Positions 16,610 to 26,945 are shown, counted from the first letter of the stretch. The stretch: 49,873 nucleotides of DNA from an uncultured Oscillospiraceae bacterium (GCA_910577565.1 CAJTNJ010000009.1:1-49873), one strand, 5' to 3'. The notes: generated by a model not told the origin, from the sequence alone. Program-made: numbers and translations.

Positions 16610-17520
16610 ATATGCTCTACCTTATCATGTATTGACGGCTCCTCATGCTCCCGTCGCTTGTTATACACTTAGGATCTCGCAAAATTTTTATTGCTTTGAG
16701 TGCTCTACTATTGATTTTATATATGATTTTTTCATCTTTGCTCATTGCGTTTGACTGCATCTTTACGCTTTTTTACTCCTAAATATCCATTATCACCATA
16801 TATAGCCCCTCTCGATCTTGTAAGTAACTGCGGCAACACAGTTACATCATGTATATTTGCGCTCGTTACTTCCACATGATGTACCGAATCCGTGTCCTTA
16901 TCTACTCCGACATGCGGCTTTATAATCAAAGTGCCATCTGTTGCCTTTTTTCACCCAATGGACCGTATGGATCTCGTTTATCCTTTCGGCTTTTGTTTGA
17001 TGACGGGGCTGCTGATAATCGTTGAATCTACAATTGTTCCTCTCTTCAGAATCAAGTTTTTTTTGTTTAGTAATTCGACTACCTGTGAAAACAGTTTTTT
17101 TTGTATGCCATTTTTCACTAGTATGTTGCGAAACCTTCCTATAGTGTCGCCATCTGGAACCTGGTTTGACGAGTCTACTCCGCAGAATTCCGAAAAGGCT
17201 CGACTGTCTATCACCTCTGTCATCACCCGCATGTCGGACAAATCGTAAAGGTTTTGCAAGATGTAAATACGAAGCATCAGTTCAAGGTCGTAAGGCTTGT
17301 TGCCGCGCTCTCCTTTATAATAGCACGGCTTAATTATCCCTATCCACTCGTCCCATGGTATTATTTGTTCCATCTGCTTTAAAAAGACTTTTTTACTTGT
17401 TTTCGTTTGTGCCAATTCATCATAGAAATATGATAGTGTCATTTGCTTATTCATATCTTTATTATACAATACTTTTTTTATTTTGACTACTGTGCGGTGT
17501 TGTCTTAATCTTATCTATTT
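16610..17520 (-). mobile_element. Decayed IS5-family element, copy B (C-terminus lost)
   Basis: On the minus strand 17454-16978 is an open transposase N-terminus: MTLSYFYDELAQ, IIPWDEWIGIIKP, SRAFSEFCGV, VPDGDTIGRFRN and TIVDSTIIS, the first DDE Asp. The frame is then interrupted by stops. It continues in the same frame at 16929-16732 with HVGVDKDTDSVHHVEVTSANIHDV and YGDNGYLGVKKR, and degenerates to DKVEHI near 16615. The last ~45 codons (FAIVK... of copy A) are missing where it meets relic D. It is therefore non-functional unless complemented. Confidence 0.85.
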
Positions 17521-17583
17521 AGCGCTACCAAACTTTTAGTTCACCTTTTATGTTTTAATTTGAAAAGTTTTTAATATAAAATT

Positions 17584-18498
17584 TTACCACTCATTCACTG
17601 AGCCTATTATCTCATTTATATCATCTATATTTTTTTCAAAAAGCCAATTTTTAATGCCATCAATGATATTAACAGGAGTGTAAGGGTCAGTAAATATTGC
17701 AGTGCCCACTTGGAAGGCAGAAGCTCCGGCCATCATCATCTCAATTGCATCTTCAAAAGACGCAATGCCACCCATGCCAACTATTGGAATGCGAACGGCT
17801 TTATAAACCTGGTAGACCATTCTAATCGCAATTGGAAAGACTGCAGGGCCGGAGAGACCACCCACATTATTTTTTAAAATTGGCCTTTTGTTATTTATGT
17901 CTATTCGCATTCCAAGCAGTGTGTTTATTAGCGAAATCACATCAGCACCTGCATCTTCCACCGCTTTTGCTATTTCGACGATCGAGGTTACATTTGGTGA
18001 CAGTTTAACCATAAGCGGTTTTTTTGTGCTCTTTCTGACAGCAGATACAACCATCTGTGCGGACTTAGTTGATATGCCAAAAGCCGCCCCGCCTTGTTTT
18101 ACATTCGGACAAGATATATTGAGTTCTATCATATACACATCTGTGTCATCCAGTTTTGATGCAACCTCGGCGTATTCATCTACAGTACTCCCCGCGATAT
18201 TTGCTATAATCGTTGTATCCTTTTGCAAAAGCCATGGCAGCGCATGCTTGATGAAGAAATCAATCCCGGGGTTTTCAAGACCAACTGAGTTAAGCATTCC
18301 CATTGGCGTTTCAGCAATTCTTGGCACGGCATTGCCAAGTCTTGGTTCGTTTGTTGTGCCTTTTGTTGATATTCCGCCAAGAGTGCTTAAAGGGAAAAAA
18401 TTCTCATATTCACGTCCATAACCAAAAGTTCCGGATGCAGTAATTAAAGGGTTTTTAAAAGATACTCCCGCTAAATTCACCGACATTTTTGGCATCAT
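17584..18498 (-). CDS. pyrD: Dihydroorotate dehydrogenase, class 1B catalytic subunit
   Basis: 304 residues. Oxidises dihydroorotate to orotate with FMN; the class 1B form works with PyrK and NAD+. Visible: ITASGTFGYG, GMLNSVGLENPG, ELNISCPNVKQGG with the catalytic Cys of class 1, and the phosphate-binding IVGMGGIASFEDAIEM and GASAFQVGTAIF. The ribosome site GAGGTGAT lies within the end of pyrK, and the ATG overlaps the pyrK stop (ATGA). It is the last gene of the pyrimidine cluster. Confidence 0.95.
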   Translation of the reverse strand: MMPKMSVNLAGVSFKNPLITASGTFGYGREYENFFPLSTLGGISTKGTTNEPRLGNAVPRIAETPMGMLNSVGLENPGIDFFIKHALPWLLQKDTTIIANIAGSTVDEYAEVASKLDDTDVYMIELNISCPNVKQGGAAFGISTKSAQMVVSAVRKSTKKPLMVKLSPNVTSIVEIAKAVEDAGADVISLINTLLGMRIDINNKRPILKNNVGGLSGPAVFPIAIRMVYQVYKAVRIPIVGMGGIASFEDAIEMMMAGASAFQVGTAIFTDPYTPVNIIDGIKNWLFEKNIDDINEIIGSVNEW

Positions 18499-19247
18499 AA
18501 TATCACCTCGTTAGACTTAAATACCGGTCCACCTTTGCATACACGGGCAGATAACTGCTTGTCACCGCTTTTAACAAAACACTGGCAGCCAAGACATGCA
18601 CCAATGCCACATGCCATGCGATCTTCCAGCGATAATTCGCAAAATATGTTGAATTCATCGGCAATTTCTTTAATGCCCTTTAGCATTGGTTTGGGTCCAC
18701 ATGCCGCTATCCTATCAAACTTTTCGGTTTCAAGAATATCTCTAAGTGCATCTGTTACAAAACCTTTTCTCCCCATACTGCCATCATCGGTGCAAACAAT
18801 TGTTTCGCCTAACTTTTCATAATCATCTTTTAATATTATGGCATCTTTTGTTTTAAATCCTATTATTGCCTTTACAAAATCGGCATGTTTTGAAAGCTCA
18901 ACCATTGGCGGAGTGCCTATTCCGCCACCCACAACCAAAAGCTTTTGACCGGGCAACATTTTGGAAAATCCGTTTCCTAAAGGAGCAAGCATATCGACCA
19001 TATCACCAACCAAAAGATTTGCCATTTTAGCTGTGCCTTTACCCCTAACATCAAACACAATGCGAATTGAATCGTTAAATATTTCGCATATTGAAATCGG
19101 CCTCCTTAGATTGAACCCCTCAACCAAGATGTCGACAAACTGACCGGGCTTTGCGGTTTTGGCTGTTTCTTTACACTGCAAAATCCAACTGTATGTGTTT
19201 CCTTTTAAAACATCTCTTTTTACAATCTTAGCTATTTCTTTGACCAT
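18495..19247 (-). CDS. pyrK: Dihydroorotate dehydrogenase B electron-transfer subunit
   Basis: 250 residues. An FAD and [2Fe-2S] protein passing electrons from PyrD to NAD+. The FAD domain has NLRRPISICE, the NAD domain VVGGGIGTPPMVEL, and the C-terminal cluster-binding cysteines are in CGIGACLGCQC and RVCKGGPVF. The start at 19247 was chosen for AGGAGAAACT directly before the ATG; an ATG ten codons further up lacks a good site. It overlaps pyrD by four bases. Confidence 0.94.
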   Translation of the reverse strand: MVKEIAKIVKRDVLKGNTYSWILQCKETAKTAKPGQFVDILVEGFNLRRPISICEIFNDSIRIVFDVRGKGTAKMANLLVGDMVDMLAPLGNGFSKMLPGQKLLVVGGGIGTPPMVELSKHADFVKAIIGFKTKDAIILKDDYEKLGETIVCTDDGSMGRKGFVTDALRDILETEKFDRIAACGPKPMLKGIKEIADEFNIFCELSLEDRMACGIGACLGCQCFVKSGDKQLSARVCKGGPVFKSNEVIL

Positions 19248-19646
19248 AGTTTCTCCTATTTTTGGTTTTTCCACCAATGTTTAATAAATGCCATTTAAAC
19301 TTAAAAACATGAAAAGTTAATCAATCTAACTTGTGTCACTATACTAAAAATCCCTCACCATGCAGAAGATTTTTTATTAAAATCTAAAGCGCTCAAACCA
19401 TTTTTAATTTTTATGAAATTTAATATTTACACTTTCTAAAACACACCTGATTTATCAATTTACATATAACATTTGTATGTTTGCATGCATTTGGTGCCTA
19501 AATTTTAACTTGCGTGTGATTTCAAGCATGTCATATAGGCTTATATATAATGCTAAGTTAATAGAGTGGATTTATTTTCGTGGTGATATATATGACTTAT
19601 TTGCCATATTCTATGACACTAGCAGCCTATTATAAACTAAGTATAA
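19248..19646. other. Gap inside the pyrimidine cluster
   Basis: A 399-base space between the carB stop and pyrK, both minus strand. No coding region found. I see no convincing terminator, promoter or second PyrR box; a GGTGAGGG on the minus strand near 19355 lacks the CC of the PyrR consensus. Whether pyrKD is read from the upstream operon is open. Confidence 0.45.
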
Positions 19647-22600
19647 CTACAATTTTTTATTTTTATAACCGTTAACCTGCTTATAGCCTGAAAGTATGCT
19701 ATAGTCATATTCTTTTCTTTTAAGATAATCTTCCGTATCCAGCAAATTTGGATTTAGGCTTGTAATATCAACCATTTCAACATCACATATTGTTTGACCT
19801 ATTGCCATGCTGTCAATGAGTGCATTTGCAGTGTCAATGGAGGTAAGACAGGGTATTGAAAGCTCGACTGTTTTGCGGCGAATTTTTACACTGTCTCTCG
19901 CGGGAAGCCTTCCTTTAGTAGAAGTAGAAATTACATAATCAACTTTGCCGCTTTCAATTAACTGTAATGTATTATTCTCGCCTTCATGAATCTTTTGGAC
20001 CACATTGCATGGTATCATATTTTTGTTTAAAAGAGCTGCTGTTTTTGGGGTTGCATAAATTGTAAAACCAAGCGATTTAAACTTTTCTGCAAGATTTATC
20101 GCCTCAATTTTATCAGCATCTTTTACTGTTATCAATACCCCTTTTGAGCCCTGATTATTCATTTGGTATCCCGCAGCTATCAAACCTTTCAGCAATGCTT
20201 CCTCAAAACTTTTCGCAATGCCAAGGACCTCTCCTGTCGACTTCATTTCAGGACCCAAGTGAGTATCAACATCATGAAGCTTTTCGAAACTGAAAACAGG
20301 AACCTTAACTGCAACATAATCACCAGACGGATAGAGCCCCGTGCCATATCCCATATCTTTGAGCTTTTGACCAAACATAACCCTTGTTGCAAGCTCTACC
20401 ATTGGTACGCCCGTAACTTTGCTTATATAAGGAACTGTTCTTGAAGAACGCGGGTTAACCTCAATCACATAAACTTCGTCGTTATAAACCACATACTGAA
20501 TGTTTAAAAGCCCTCTTACGTCGAGCGATAACGCAAGCCTTTTTGTATAGTCTACAATAATATTTTTAATTCTATTTGATAGATTTTGCGATGGATAAAC
20601 TGAAATGGAATCCCCTGAATGGACTCCCGCTCTTTCAATATGCTCCATTATGCCGGGGATGAGAAAATCTTCACCGTCACAAATAGCGTCTACTTCCACC
20701 TCAACACCCATCATGTATTTGTCAACCAATACCGGGTTTTCAATATTGTTTTGCATGATTATTTCCATATATTCGATAATATCTTTATCAGAGTGCGCTA
20801 TAATCATGTTCTGACCGCCCAAAACATATGACGGTCTTAAAAGCACGGGATAGCCCAATTTATTTGCAACCTCTATTGCTTCTTTGTCTGTGAATACCGT
20901 ATCTCCCTTTGGCCTTTTGATATTGCACTTTTCAAGGAGCTCATCAAAACGCTCTCTATCCTCAGCGGCATCGATAGAATCAGCAGAAGTTCCAAGTATG
21001 TTAACTCCCATTTCACTAAGCTTTTTTGTAAGCTTAATGGCAGTTTGTCCGCCAAACTGAACGACAACGCCAATTGGTTTTTCCGTTTCAATAATATTTT
21101 TAACATCCTCGAACTGAACGGGATCAAAATATAACCTGTCACCTGTGTCAAAGTCGGTTGAGACAGTTTCGGGATTGTTATTGCAAATTATAGCCTCATA
21201 GCCGAGTCTTTTCAAAGCCCAAACACAATGCACCGAACAATAGTCAAATTCAATTCCTTGCCCAATTCGGATAGGCCCCGACCCAAAAACTATGACATTT
21301 TGCTTGTTTGTATTATTATTTTTAATAAACTCGGCTGCTTCGTTTTCTTCATCATAGGTCGAATAAAAGTATGGTGTAGTGGCCGCAAACTCAGCCGCAC
21401 ATGTGTCAACCATCTTAAACGCCGCTTTTGCCTTTTTGCAAATCTTCTTGCCGGAAAGCCTCTCTATTGTGCTGTCTAAAAAGCCCATCTTTTTAGCTTT
21501 TATATAGAGATCATCGTTTAATTTTGAATTTATAAGCTTTGTTTCCATATCCGCTAAGTTTTTAAGCTTGGCAAGAAACCACTCATCTATCATGGTAATA
21601 TTGTGTATAGTTTCAAAAGGTATGCCTCTTTTCACGGCTTGGTACACCATAAAAATTCGTCTATCATCAATAATGCCAAGAGAATTTAGCACCTGTTCGT
21701 CGCTTAAATCTTCAAACTCTTGCAAAGTCATCGTATCAAGACCGAGCTCTATTCCTCGAACCGACTTCATCATTGCTTGCTCAAATGATGGTGCAATGCT
21801 CATCACCTCACCGGTTGCTTTCATCTGCGTGCCAAGCGTTCTTTTAGCATATACAAATTTATCAAAAGGCCATTTTGGGAACTTAATTACCACATAGTCT
21901 ATAGCCGGCTCAAAGCAGGCGTATGTGTTGCCGGTAACCTGATTTACTATTTCGTCTAAGCTATAGCCGATAGCAATTTTAGTTGCAACTTTGGCTATTG
22001 GGTAACCTGTGGCTTTAGATGCAAGTGCAGACGAACGCGAGACTCTAGGGTTAACCTCAATTACTGCATACTCAAAACTTTCAGGGTTAAGTGCAAATTG
22101 ACAATTGCAACCACCTTCAACTTTCAACTCACTTATGATGTCAATAGACGCTGTTCTAAGAATTTGATATTCCCTGTCAGAAAGTGTTACAGCCGGAGCT
22201 ATGACTATGCTGTCGCCAGTATGCACTCCTACTGGATCTAGGTTTTCCATAGAACAGACTGTTATGACGTTTGACTTGGAGTCGCGAATCACCTCAAATT
22301 CAATCTCTTTCCAACCGGATATGCACTTTTCAACCAAAATTTGTGTTATTGGCGAAAGGCGAAGGCCGTTTACTGCAATATTGTAAAACTCTTCTTTAGT
22401 TTCAGCAATGCCTCCTCCTGTGCCGCCCAATGTAAAGGCAGGCCTTATTATTACCGGCAGTCCTATATCCTCCAAAAAATCCATGGCATCATCTATGTTT
22501 TCAACGACCTTTGACGGAATGCATGGCTGACCGATTTTTTCCATAGTTTCTTTAAACATCTTGCGGTCTTCTGCTTTGTCTATAGTTTGTGGATTAGCGC

Positions 22601-22949
22601 CCAAAAGCCTAACACCACGACTTTCTAAAAAGCCGCTCTTTGCAAGCTGCATCGAGAGGGTTAAGCCTGTTTGACCACCAAGAGTTGAAAGCAAACTGTT
22701 AGGTTTTTCTATGTCAATTATGCGCTCTATCGTCTTGGTTGTGAGCGGCTCTATATATATGTGATCTGCCATAGATTTATCTGTCATTATTGTGGCGGGG
22801 TTTGAGTTAACAAGCACAACTTCAAGACCTTCTTCTTTCAGCGCCCTGCAAGCCTGAGTTCCAGCATAGTCAAATTCAGCTGCTTGCCCTATAATTATTG
22901 GCCCGGAACCAATCACCATAACTTTTTTAATATCTTTGTTTATAGGCAT
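19647..22949 (-). CDS. carB: Carbamoyl-phosphate synthase large subunit
   Basis: 1100 residues, full length. Makes carbamoyl phosphate from bicarbonate, ammonia and two ATP. The two homologous ATP-grasp halves are clear: VMVIGSGPIIIGQAAEFDYAG at the start with EVNPRVSRSSALASKATGYP, and VIVFGSGPIRIGQGIEFDYC with EVNPRSSRTVPYISKVTGVP in the second half. The C-terminal MGS-like allosteric domain (VLITVKDADKIEAI to the end) contains DYVISTSTKGRLPARDS. The ribosome site is GGAGGGTTT. It starts three bases after carA. Confidence 0.97.
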   Translation of the reverse strand: MPINKDIKKVMVIGSGPIIIGQAAEFDYAGTQACRALKEEGLEVVLVNSNPATIMTDKSMADHIYIEPLTTKTIERIIDIEKPNSLLSTLGGQTGLTLSMQLAKSGFLESRGVRLLGANPQTIDKAEDRKMFKETMEKIGQPCIPSKVVENIDDAMDFLEDIGLPVIIRPAFTLGGTGGGIAETKEEFYNIAVNGLRLSPITQILVEKCISGWKEIEFEVIRDSKSNVITVCSMENLDPVGVHTGDSIVIAPAVTLSDREYQILRTASIDIISELKVEGGCNCQFALNPESFEYAVIEVNPRVSRSSALASKATGYPIAKVATKIAIGYSLDEIVNQVTGNTYACFEPAIDYVVIKFPKWPFDKFVYAKRTLGTQMKATGEVMSIAPSFEQAMMKSVRGIELGLDTMTLQEFEDLSDEQVLNSLGIIDDRRIFMVYQAVKRGIPFETIHNITMIDEWFLAKLKNLADMETKLINSKLNDDLYIKAKKMGFLDSTIERLSGKKICKKAKAAFKMVDTCAAEFAATTPYFYSTYDEENEAAEFIKNNNTNKQNVIVFGSGPIRIGQGIEFDYCSVHCVWALKRLGYEAIICNNNPETVSTDFDTGDRLYFDPVQFEDVKNIIETEKPIGVVVQFGGQTAIKLTKKLSEMGVNILGTSADSIDAAEDRERFDELLEKCNIKRPKGDTVFTDKEAIEVANKLGYPVLLRPSYVLGGQNMIIAHSDKDIIEYMEIIMQNNIENPVLVDKYMMGVEVEVDAICDGEDFLIPGIMEHIERAGVHSGDSISVYPSQNLSNRIKNIIVDYTKRLALSLDVRGLLNIQYVVYNDEVYVIEVNPRSSRTVPYISKVTGVPMVELATRVMFGQKLKDMGYGTGLYPSGDYVAVKVPVFSFEKLHDVDTHLGPEMKSTGEVLGIAKSFEEALLKGLIAAGYQMNNQGSKGVLITVKDADKIEAINLAEKFKSLGFTIYATPKTAALLNKNMIPCNVVQKIHEGENNTLQLIESGKVDYVISTSTKGRLPARDSVKIRRKTVELSIPCLTSIDTANALIDSMAIGQTICDVEMVDITSLNPNLLDTEDYLKRKEYDYSILSGYKQVNGYKNKKL

Positions 22950-22952
22950 ATT

Positions 22953-24113
22953 TTAAACCCTCCGCTCACCATTTTTATTATCTTTTATAAGCCTAAAAAA
23001 TCTATCAAACAAATAATCGGTATCAAGTGGACCGGCCCATGCTTCAGGATGAAACTGCACAGTGAACGCCGGGATGTTTTTATATGCTATTCCCTCACAA
23101 GTACCATCGTTTGCATTATAGTGACTTATATAGCCAACATCATCTTTTATACTATCTGCAACAACCGCATATCCATGATTTTGTGTTGTAACAAGAGTTC
23201 TATCTAACAAAACATCAACTACAGGCTGATTGGCACCTCGGTGACCATATTTTAGCTTTTCTGTCTTAGCTCCGTTTGCAAGCGCCAAAAGTTGGTGTCC
23301 AAGACATATACCAAAAATTGGAATGTTTAACTTTCCAATTTCTTTTAGGTTTTCAATGATATCTTTGTTTTCCATAGGGTCTCCTGGCCCATTAGAAAGC
23401 ATTATTCCATCTGGACTCAACTTTTCAATCTCTGTTGCAGTTGTGTTATAAGGCACAACCAGAAGCTCGCAACCGCGCCTAATCAAACTTCTCGCGATAT
23501 TTCTCTTTGCCCCAAAATCCATCAGACAAATTTTAAAGTTGAAATTGCAAGGAGCGTTGGAGGGGAGAGTTGCTTTTAGACTTTCGAGCGGACCGTCTGC
23601 ATAATTTTTGATTTGCGCGGTGGATGTTGTTTTTACCGCATTTTTTATTGTAAAATTTCTGATATCTTTTAAAAGAGCTGCTTTATCAATGTTTTTCTCA
23701 GTTGTTATTGCGCCGTTCATGACACCGGTTTCTCGAATTTTTTTCGTAAGGCTTCTCGTGTCTATGCCTTTTATTGCAACAACACCTTGATATTTTAACC
23801 AATCGCTTAATTTGCCACGACTTCTAAAATTAGAAGGCTCTTCACAACATTCACGCACAATGTATCCCGAAAGCCAAGCCTTTTTGCTTTCTTTATCATC
23901 TTCGTTTACGCCATAATTTCCAATAAGCGGAAATGTTTGAGTTACAATCTGACCATAGTAACTCGGGTCGGTCAGCGTTTCAAGATATCCAGTCATTCCG
24001 GTTGTAAAAACAACTTCGCCAATGACTGTGCCCTCGCTGCCAAGAGACAAGCCTCTAAACTCTGTTCCGTCACTTAATATCAATCTAGCGATAGCGTCGG
24101 TATTTTGCTCCAT
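22953..24113 (-). CDS. carA: Carbamoyl-phosphate synthase small subunit
   Basis: 386 residues. Glutaminase subunit feeding ammonia to CarB. The N-terminal CarA domain has GEVVFTTGMTGYLETLTDPSY; the C-terminal class I amidotransferase domain has SNGPGDP, the nucleophile Cys in FGICLGHQLLAL, and the His-Glu pair in VQFHPEAWAGP. The ribosome site TTGGAGGAGC precedes ATG. It lies between pyrF and carB. Confidence 0.97.
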   Translation of the reverse strand: MEQNTDAIARLILSDGTEFRGLSLGSEGTVIGEVVFTTGMTGYLETLTDPSYYGQIVTQTFPLIGNYGVNEDDKESKKAWLSGYIVRECCEEPSNFRSRGKLSDWLKYQGVVAIKGIDTRSLTKKIRETGVMNGAITTEKNIDKAALLKDIRNFTIKNAVKTTSTAQIKNYADGPLESLKATLPSNAPCNFNFKICLMDFGAKRNIARSLIRRGCELLVVPYNTTATEIEKLSPDGIMLSNGPGDPMENKDIIENLKEIGKLNIPIFGICLGHQLLALANGAKTEKLKYGHRGANQPVVDVLLDRTLVTTQNHGYAVVADSIKDDVGYISHYNANDGTCEGIAYKNIPAFTVQFHPEAWAGPLDTDYLFDRFFRLIKDNKNGERRV

Positions 24114-24141
24114 ATCTGCTCCTCCAAAAATATGTTTTAAA

Positions 24142-25056
24142 CTATAATATCACTTTTATTATGTCATCTCTCATGCGCATAGCCTCGCACCTTGATGCTT
24201 TGGCAAAATCTTTTGGGTTAACATCATTTTTTTGCCAAGCACACATTATCCCCCTTGAGCTGTTAATTATTGCGCCTAGCCCATCTTTAAATGCACCCGC
24301 TACATTTTGTGCTGTTGCACCTTGTGCTCCAAAACCAGGCACTAAAAAGAATGTGTGTGAAAGCTTTTGTCTTAGCTCTTTTAACTGCTCAGGGTATGTT
24401 GCACCAACAACTGCCCCCACTCTGCTATATCCATATTTACCGATGTTATCTTCTCCCCATTTTTCACACATACTGCCCATTGCTTCATATATTGTTTCGC
24501 CGCTGCTAAGTGTTTTGTCCTGAAGCTCGCCGGAAGATGGGTTGGATGTTTTAACAAGAACAAATATTGATCTGTCAAAATTAACACAATCTTCAACAAG
24601 CGGTTTTATGCCATCTGTCCCCAAGTAGCCATTAACCGTTAGCGCATCACTTGAAAAAGCAGCGCATTTTTTACCATCAAAAAGCTCAGACTCACCCAAA
24701 TAAGCGGTTGAATATGCCTTAATAGTTGTGCCTATATCATTTCGCTTGCCATCGGTTATTACATACATGCCTTTAGATTTTGCATAAGCTATAGTCTTTT
24801 GCATAGCCCAAGCGCCAAAGTGTCCATATACCTCGTAGTATGCCGACTGAGGTTTTATTGCCGGAACTATGTCGTAAATTGCATCGATAATGTTCCTGTT
24901 AAAAGAAAAAATTGCGTCTGCCGCGGCTTCGAATGTATTTTGAAACTTTGCAAGTGAAGTTTGCTTTATAAAGTCCGGGATATAGGACAATTTAGGGTCT
25001 AATCCAACTACTGTGGGATTATTCTTTTCTTTAATTTTATCTATGAGTTTGTCCAT
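24142..25056 (-). CDS. pyrF: Orotidine 5'-phosphate decarboxylase, long subfamily 2
   Basis: 304 residues. Converts OMP to UMP. Key motifs: VGLDPKLSYIP, the catalytic Lys/Asp array in ITDGKRNDIGTT, TVNGYLGTDGIKP, and the phosphate-binding VPGFGAQGATAQNV with NSSRGIM. The length fits the longer OMPDC subfamily typical of many clostridia rather than the ~240-residue B. subtilis type. It is 52 bases after pyrC. Confidence 0.95.
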   Translation of the reverse strand: MDKLIDKIKEKNNPTVVGLDPKLSYIPDFIKQTSLAKFQNTFEAAADAIFSFNRNIIDAIYDIVPAIKPQSAYYEVYGHFGAWAMQKTIAYAKSKGMYVITDGKRNDIGTTIKAYSTAYLGESELFDGKKCAAFSSDALTVNGYLGTDGIKPLVEDCVNFDRSIFVLVKTSNPSSGELQDKTLSSGETIYEAMGSMCEKWGEDNIGKYGYSRVGAVVGATYPEQLKELRQKLSHTFFLVPGFGAQGATAQNVAGAFKDGLGAIINSSRGIMCAWQKNDVNPKDFAKASRCEAMRMRDDIIKVIL

Positions 25057-25108
25057 TAAAACATCTCCTAAAGATTAATTTTTGCATTTTAGTGCGACAA
25101 AGTATATT

Positions 25109-26371
25109 TTAATCGGTAAAAACGAGTTTGCCATTACAAAATGTTTTGCAAACTTTGCCTTTTAAAGTCATATCTTTAAAAGCTGAGTTTTTACCTTTAG
25201 ATTTAAACTTTTTAGGATCTACCACCCAACTTCTATTTAAATCAACTATCGCAAGGTCACAAGCAGCGCCTTCTTTGATTTCACCACCTTCTATTCTTAA
25301 AATCTTGCACGGGTTAAGCGACATAAGCTTTGCAATTTTAGGTAAATCAAGCTTTTTTTTATGATAAAGCTCTGTTAAAACGCAAGCAAGCGAAGTTTCA
25401 AGGCCGACAACCCCATTTGGTGCGTTAAAAAAATCTTTTTTTTCGATTGCTCCGTGAGGTGCGTGATCTGTCACTATGCAATCAATAGTGCCATCCAAAA
25501 CAGCTTTTTCAATTGCTTCTTTATCTTCTTCGGTTCTAAGCGGTGGATTCATTCTATAATCCGCATCCATCTTTAAAAGCTCAGTTTCAGTCAACATAAA
25601 ATAATGAGGACAAGTTTCAGCCGTTACCTTAACACCTCTTCGCTTAGCATCGCGGATAAGCTCAACGCTTCCGATTGTGCTAACATGTGCTATATGAATG
25701 GATGTGTTCGTTGCAGCAGAAATTGCAATCTCCCTTGCGGTAACAGAGTCCTCGCTTGAACGATCTATCCCTTTTACGCCCAGCTGCTGGCTTACTATGC
25801 CGTTGTTTATGATACCATCATTTACAATATCTAAATCTTCGCAATGAGATATAATTGGCACATTTAGTTTATTGGCATAATACATTGCAGCTTTAAGCAA
25901 CGCAGAATTCTTGACCGGATATCCATCGTCCGAAAAGCCAACTGCCCCATTTAAAACAAGATCTTTAAAATCAACCAATTCTGTTCCTTTTAGGCCCTTG
26001 GTAATCGATGCCACCTGATATACTCTAATTTTTGCTTCTTTGGATCTGTTTTTTATATATTCAAGCATTTTTACCGAGTCAATTGGCGGACTTGTGTTTG
26101 GCATACAAGCAACAGTTGTAACTCCGCCAGCCGTCGCTGCTTCGCTTCCAGTTAAAATGTCTTCTTTATATGTAAAACCCGGGTCTCTAAAGTGCACATG
26201 CATATCAACAAGCCCCGGAAAAATAACCAACCCCTTTGCGTCGATAATTTCTGCGTGTTCGGGTTTTAGGTCAATCCCCAATTTTTCTATTTTGCCATTT
26301 TTTACGAAAATGTCTGAGGGTTTAACACAATCTTTAAAAACAACCTGTCCACCCTTAATCAAAAAATCCAT
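25109..26371 (-). CDS. pyrC: Dihydroorotase
   Basis: 420 residues, type I dihydroorotase. Cyclises carbamoyl aspartate to dihydroorotate at a zinc site. The metal-binding DMHVHFRDPGFTYKEDI, SHCEDLDIV, HIAHVST and the catalytic TDHAPH are all present. The ATG at 26371 follows TTGGAGGTCTC; the longer frame would begin inside this ribosome site. It starts 22 bases after pyrR. Confidence 0.96.
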   Translation of the reverse strand: MDFLIKGGQVVFKDCVKPSDIFVKNGKIEKLGIDLKPEHAEIIDAKGLVIFPGLVDMHVHFRDPGFTYKEDILTGSEAATAGGVTTVACMPNTSPPIDSVKMLEYIKNRSKEAKIRVYQVASITKGLKGTELVDFKDLVLNGAVGFSDDGYPVKNSALLKAAMYYANKLNVPIISHCEDLDIVNDGIINNGIVSQQLGVKGIDRSSEDSVTAREIAISAATNTSIHIAHVSTIGSVELIRDAKRRGVKVTAETCPHYFMLTETELLKMDADYRMNPPLRTEEDKEAIEKAVLDGTIDCIVTDHAPHGAIEKKDFFNAPNGVVGLETSLACVLTELYHKKKLDLPKIAKLMSLNPCKILRIEGGEIKEGAACDLAIVDLNRSWVVDPKKFKSKGKNSAFKDMTLKGKVCKTFCNGKLVFTD

Positions 26372-26393
26372 TGAGACCTCCAAGAACTTAATC

Positions 26394-26945
26394 TCAAGCT
26401 ATGTTTAAAATAGAAACTCTGTCTTTGCCATCTATCTCTTTAACTTCTACCTTAACGGTTTCGTTTTTTGCAGTAGGTAGGTTCTTTCCAACATAATCCG
26501 GTCTTATTGGCACCTCTCTGTGCCCCCTATCAATTAAAACAGCAAGCTGTACGCTTTTTGGGCGTTCCTTTCTCATAATACCCTCAATAGCAGCGCGAAC
26601 ACTCCTGCCGGTATACATTACGTCATCAATTAAAATTACTGTTTTGTTTTTATAATCAAAATTTATGTTGGTTTTTTCTTTATAGTCTTCTGGTGTTTTT
26701 TGATCATCTCGATATTTTGTTATATCCAAAAAGCCGCTAGGCACATCTTTTTCTTCAAGAAGTTTAATTCGTTGTTTTATCCTTTGCGAAAGCTCACAAC
26801 CTCTACTGTATATGCCAACCAAAACTAAGTTATCCACTCCATGATTTCTTTCAATTATTTGATATGTCATTCTTGACAAAGCTCTATCCATTGCACAGCT
26901 GTCCATAATTTCAGCTTTTTCACAAACTTTTTTATTATAACTCAC
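26394..26945 (-). CDS. pyrR: PyrR, pyrimidine operon RNA-binding attenuator / uracil phosphoribosyltransferase
   Basis: 183 residues with the GTG start at 26945, preceded by GGGTGGTGAG; this length fits PyrR (about 180). It binds a conserved element in pyr leader RNA when UMP is high and favours termination, and has weak UPRTase activity. Visible: DNLVLVGIYSRGCELSQRI and the PRPP loop VILIDDVMYTGRSVRAAI. The leader on the same strand carries a clear PyrR-binding sequence and a terminator, which is autoregulation. Confidence 0.94.
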   Translation of the reverse strand: MSYNKKVCEKAEIMDSCAMDRALSRMTYQIIERNHGVDNLVLVGIYSRGCELSQRIKQRIKLLEEKDVPSGFLDITKYRDDQKTPEDYKEKTNINFDYKNKTVILIDDVMYTGRSVRAAIEGIMRKERPKSVQLAVLIDRGHREVPIRPDYVGKNLPTAKNETVKVEVKEIDGKDRVSILNIA

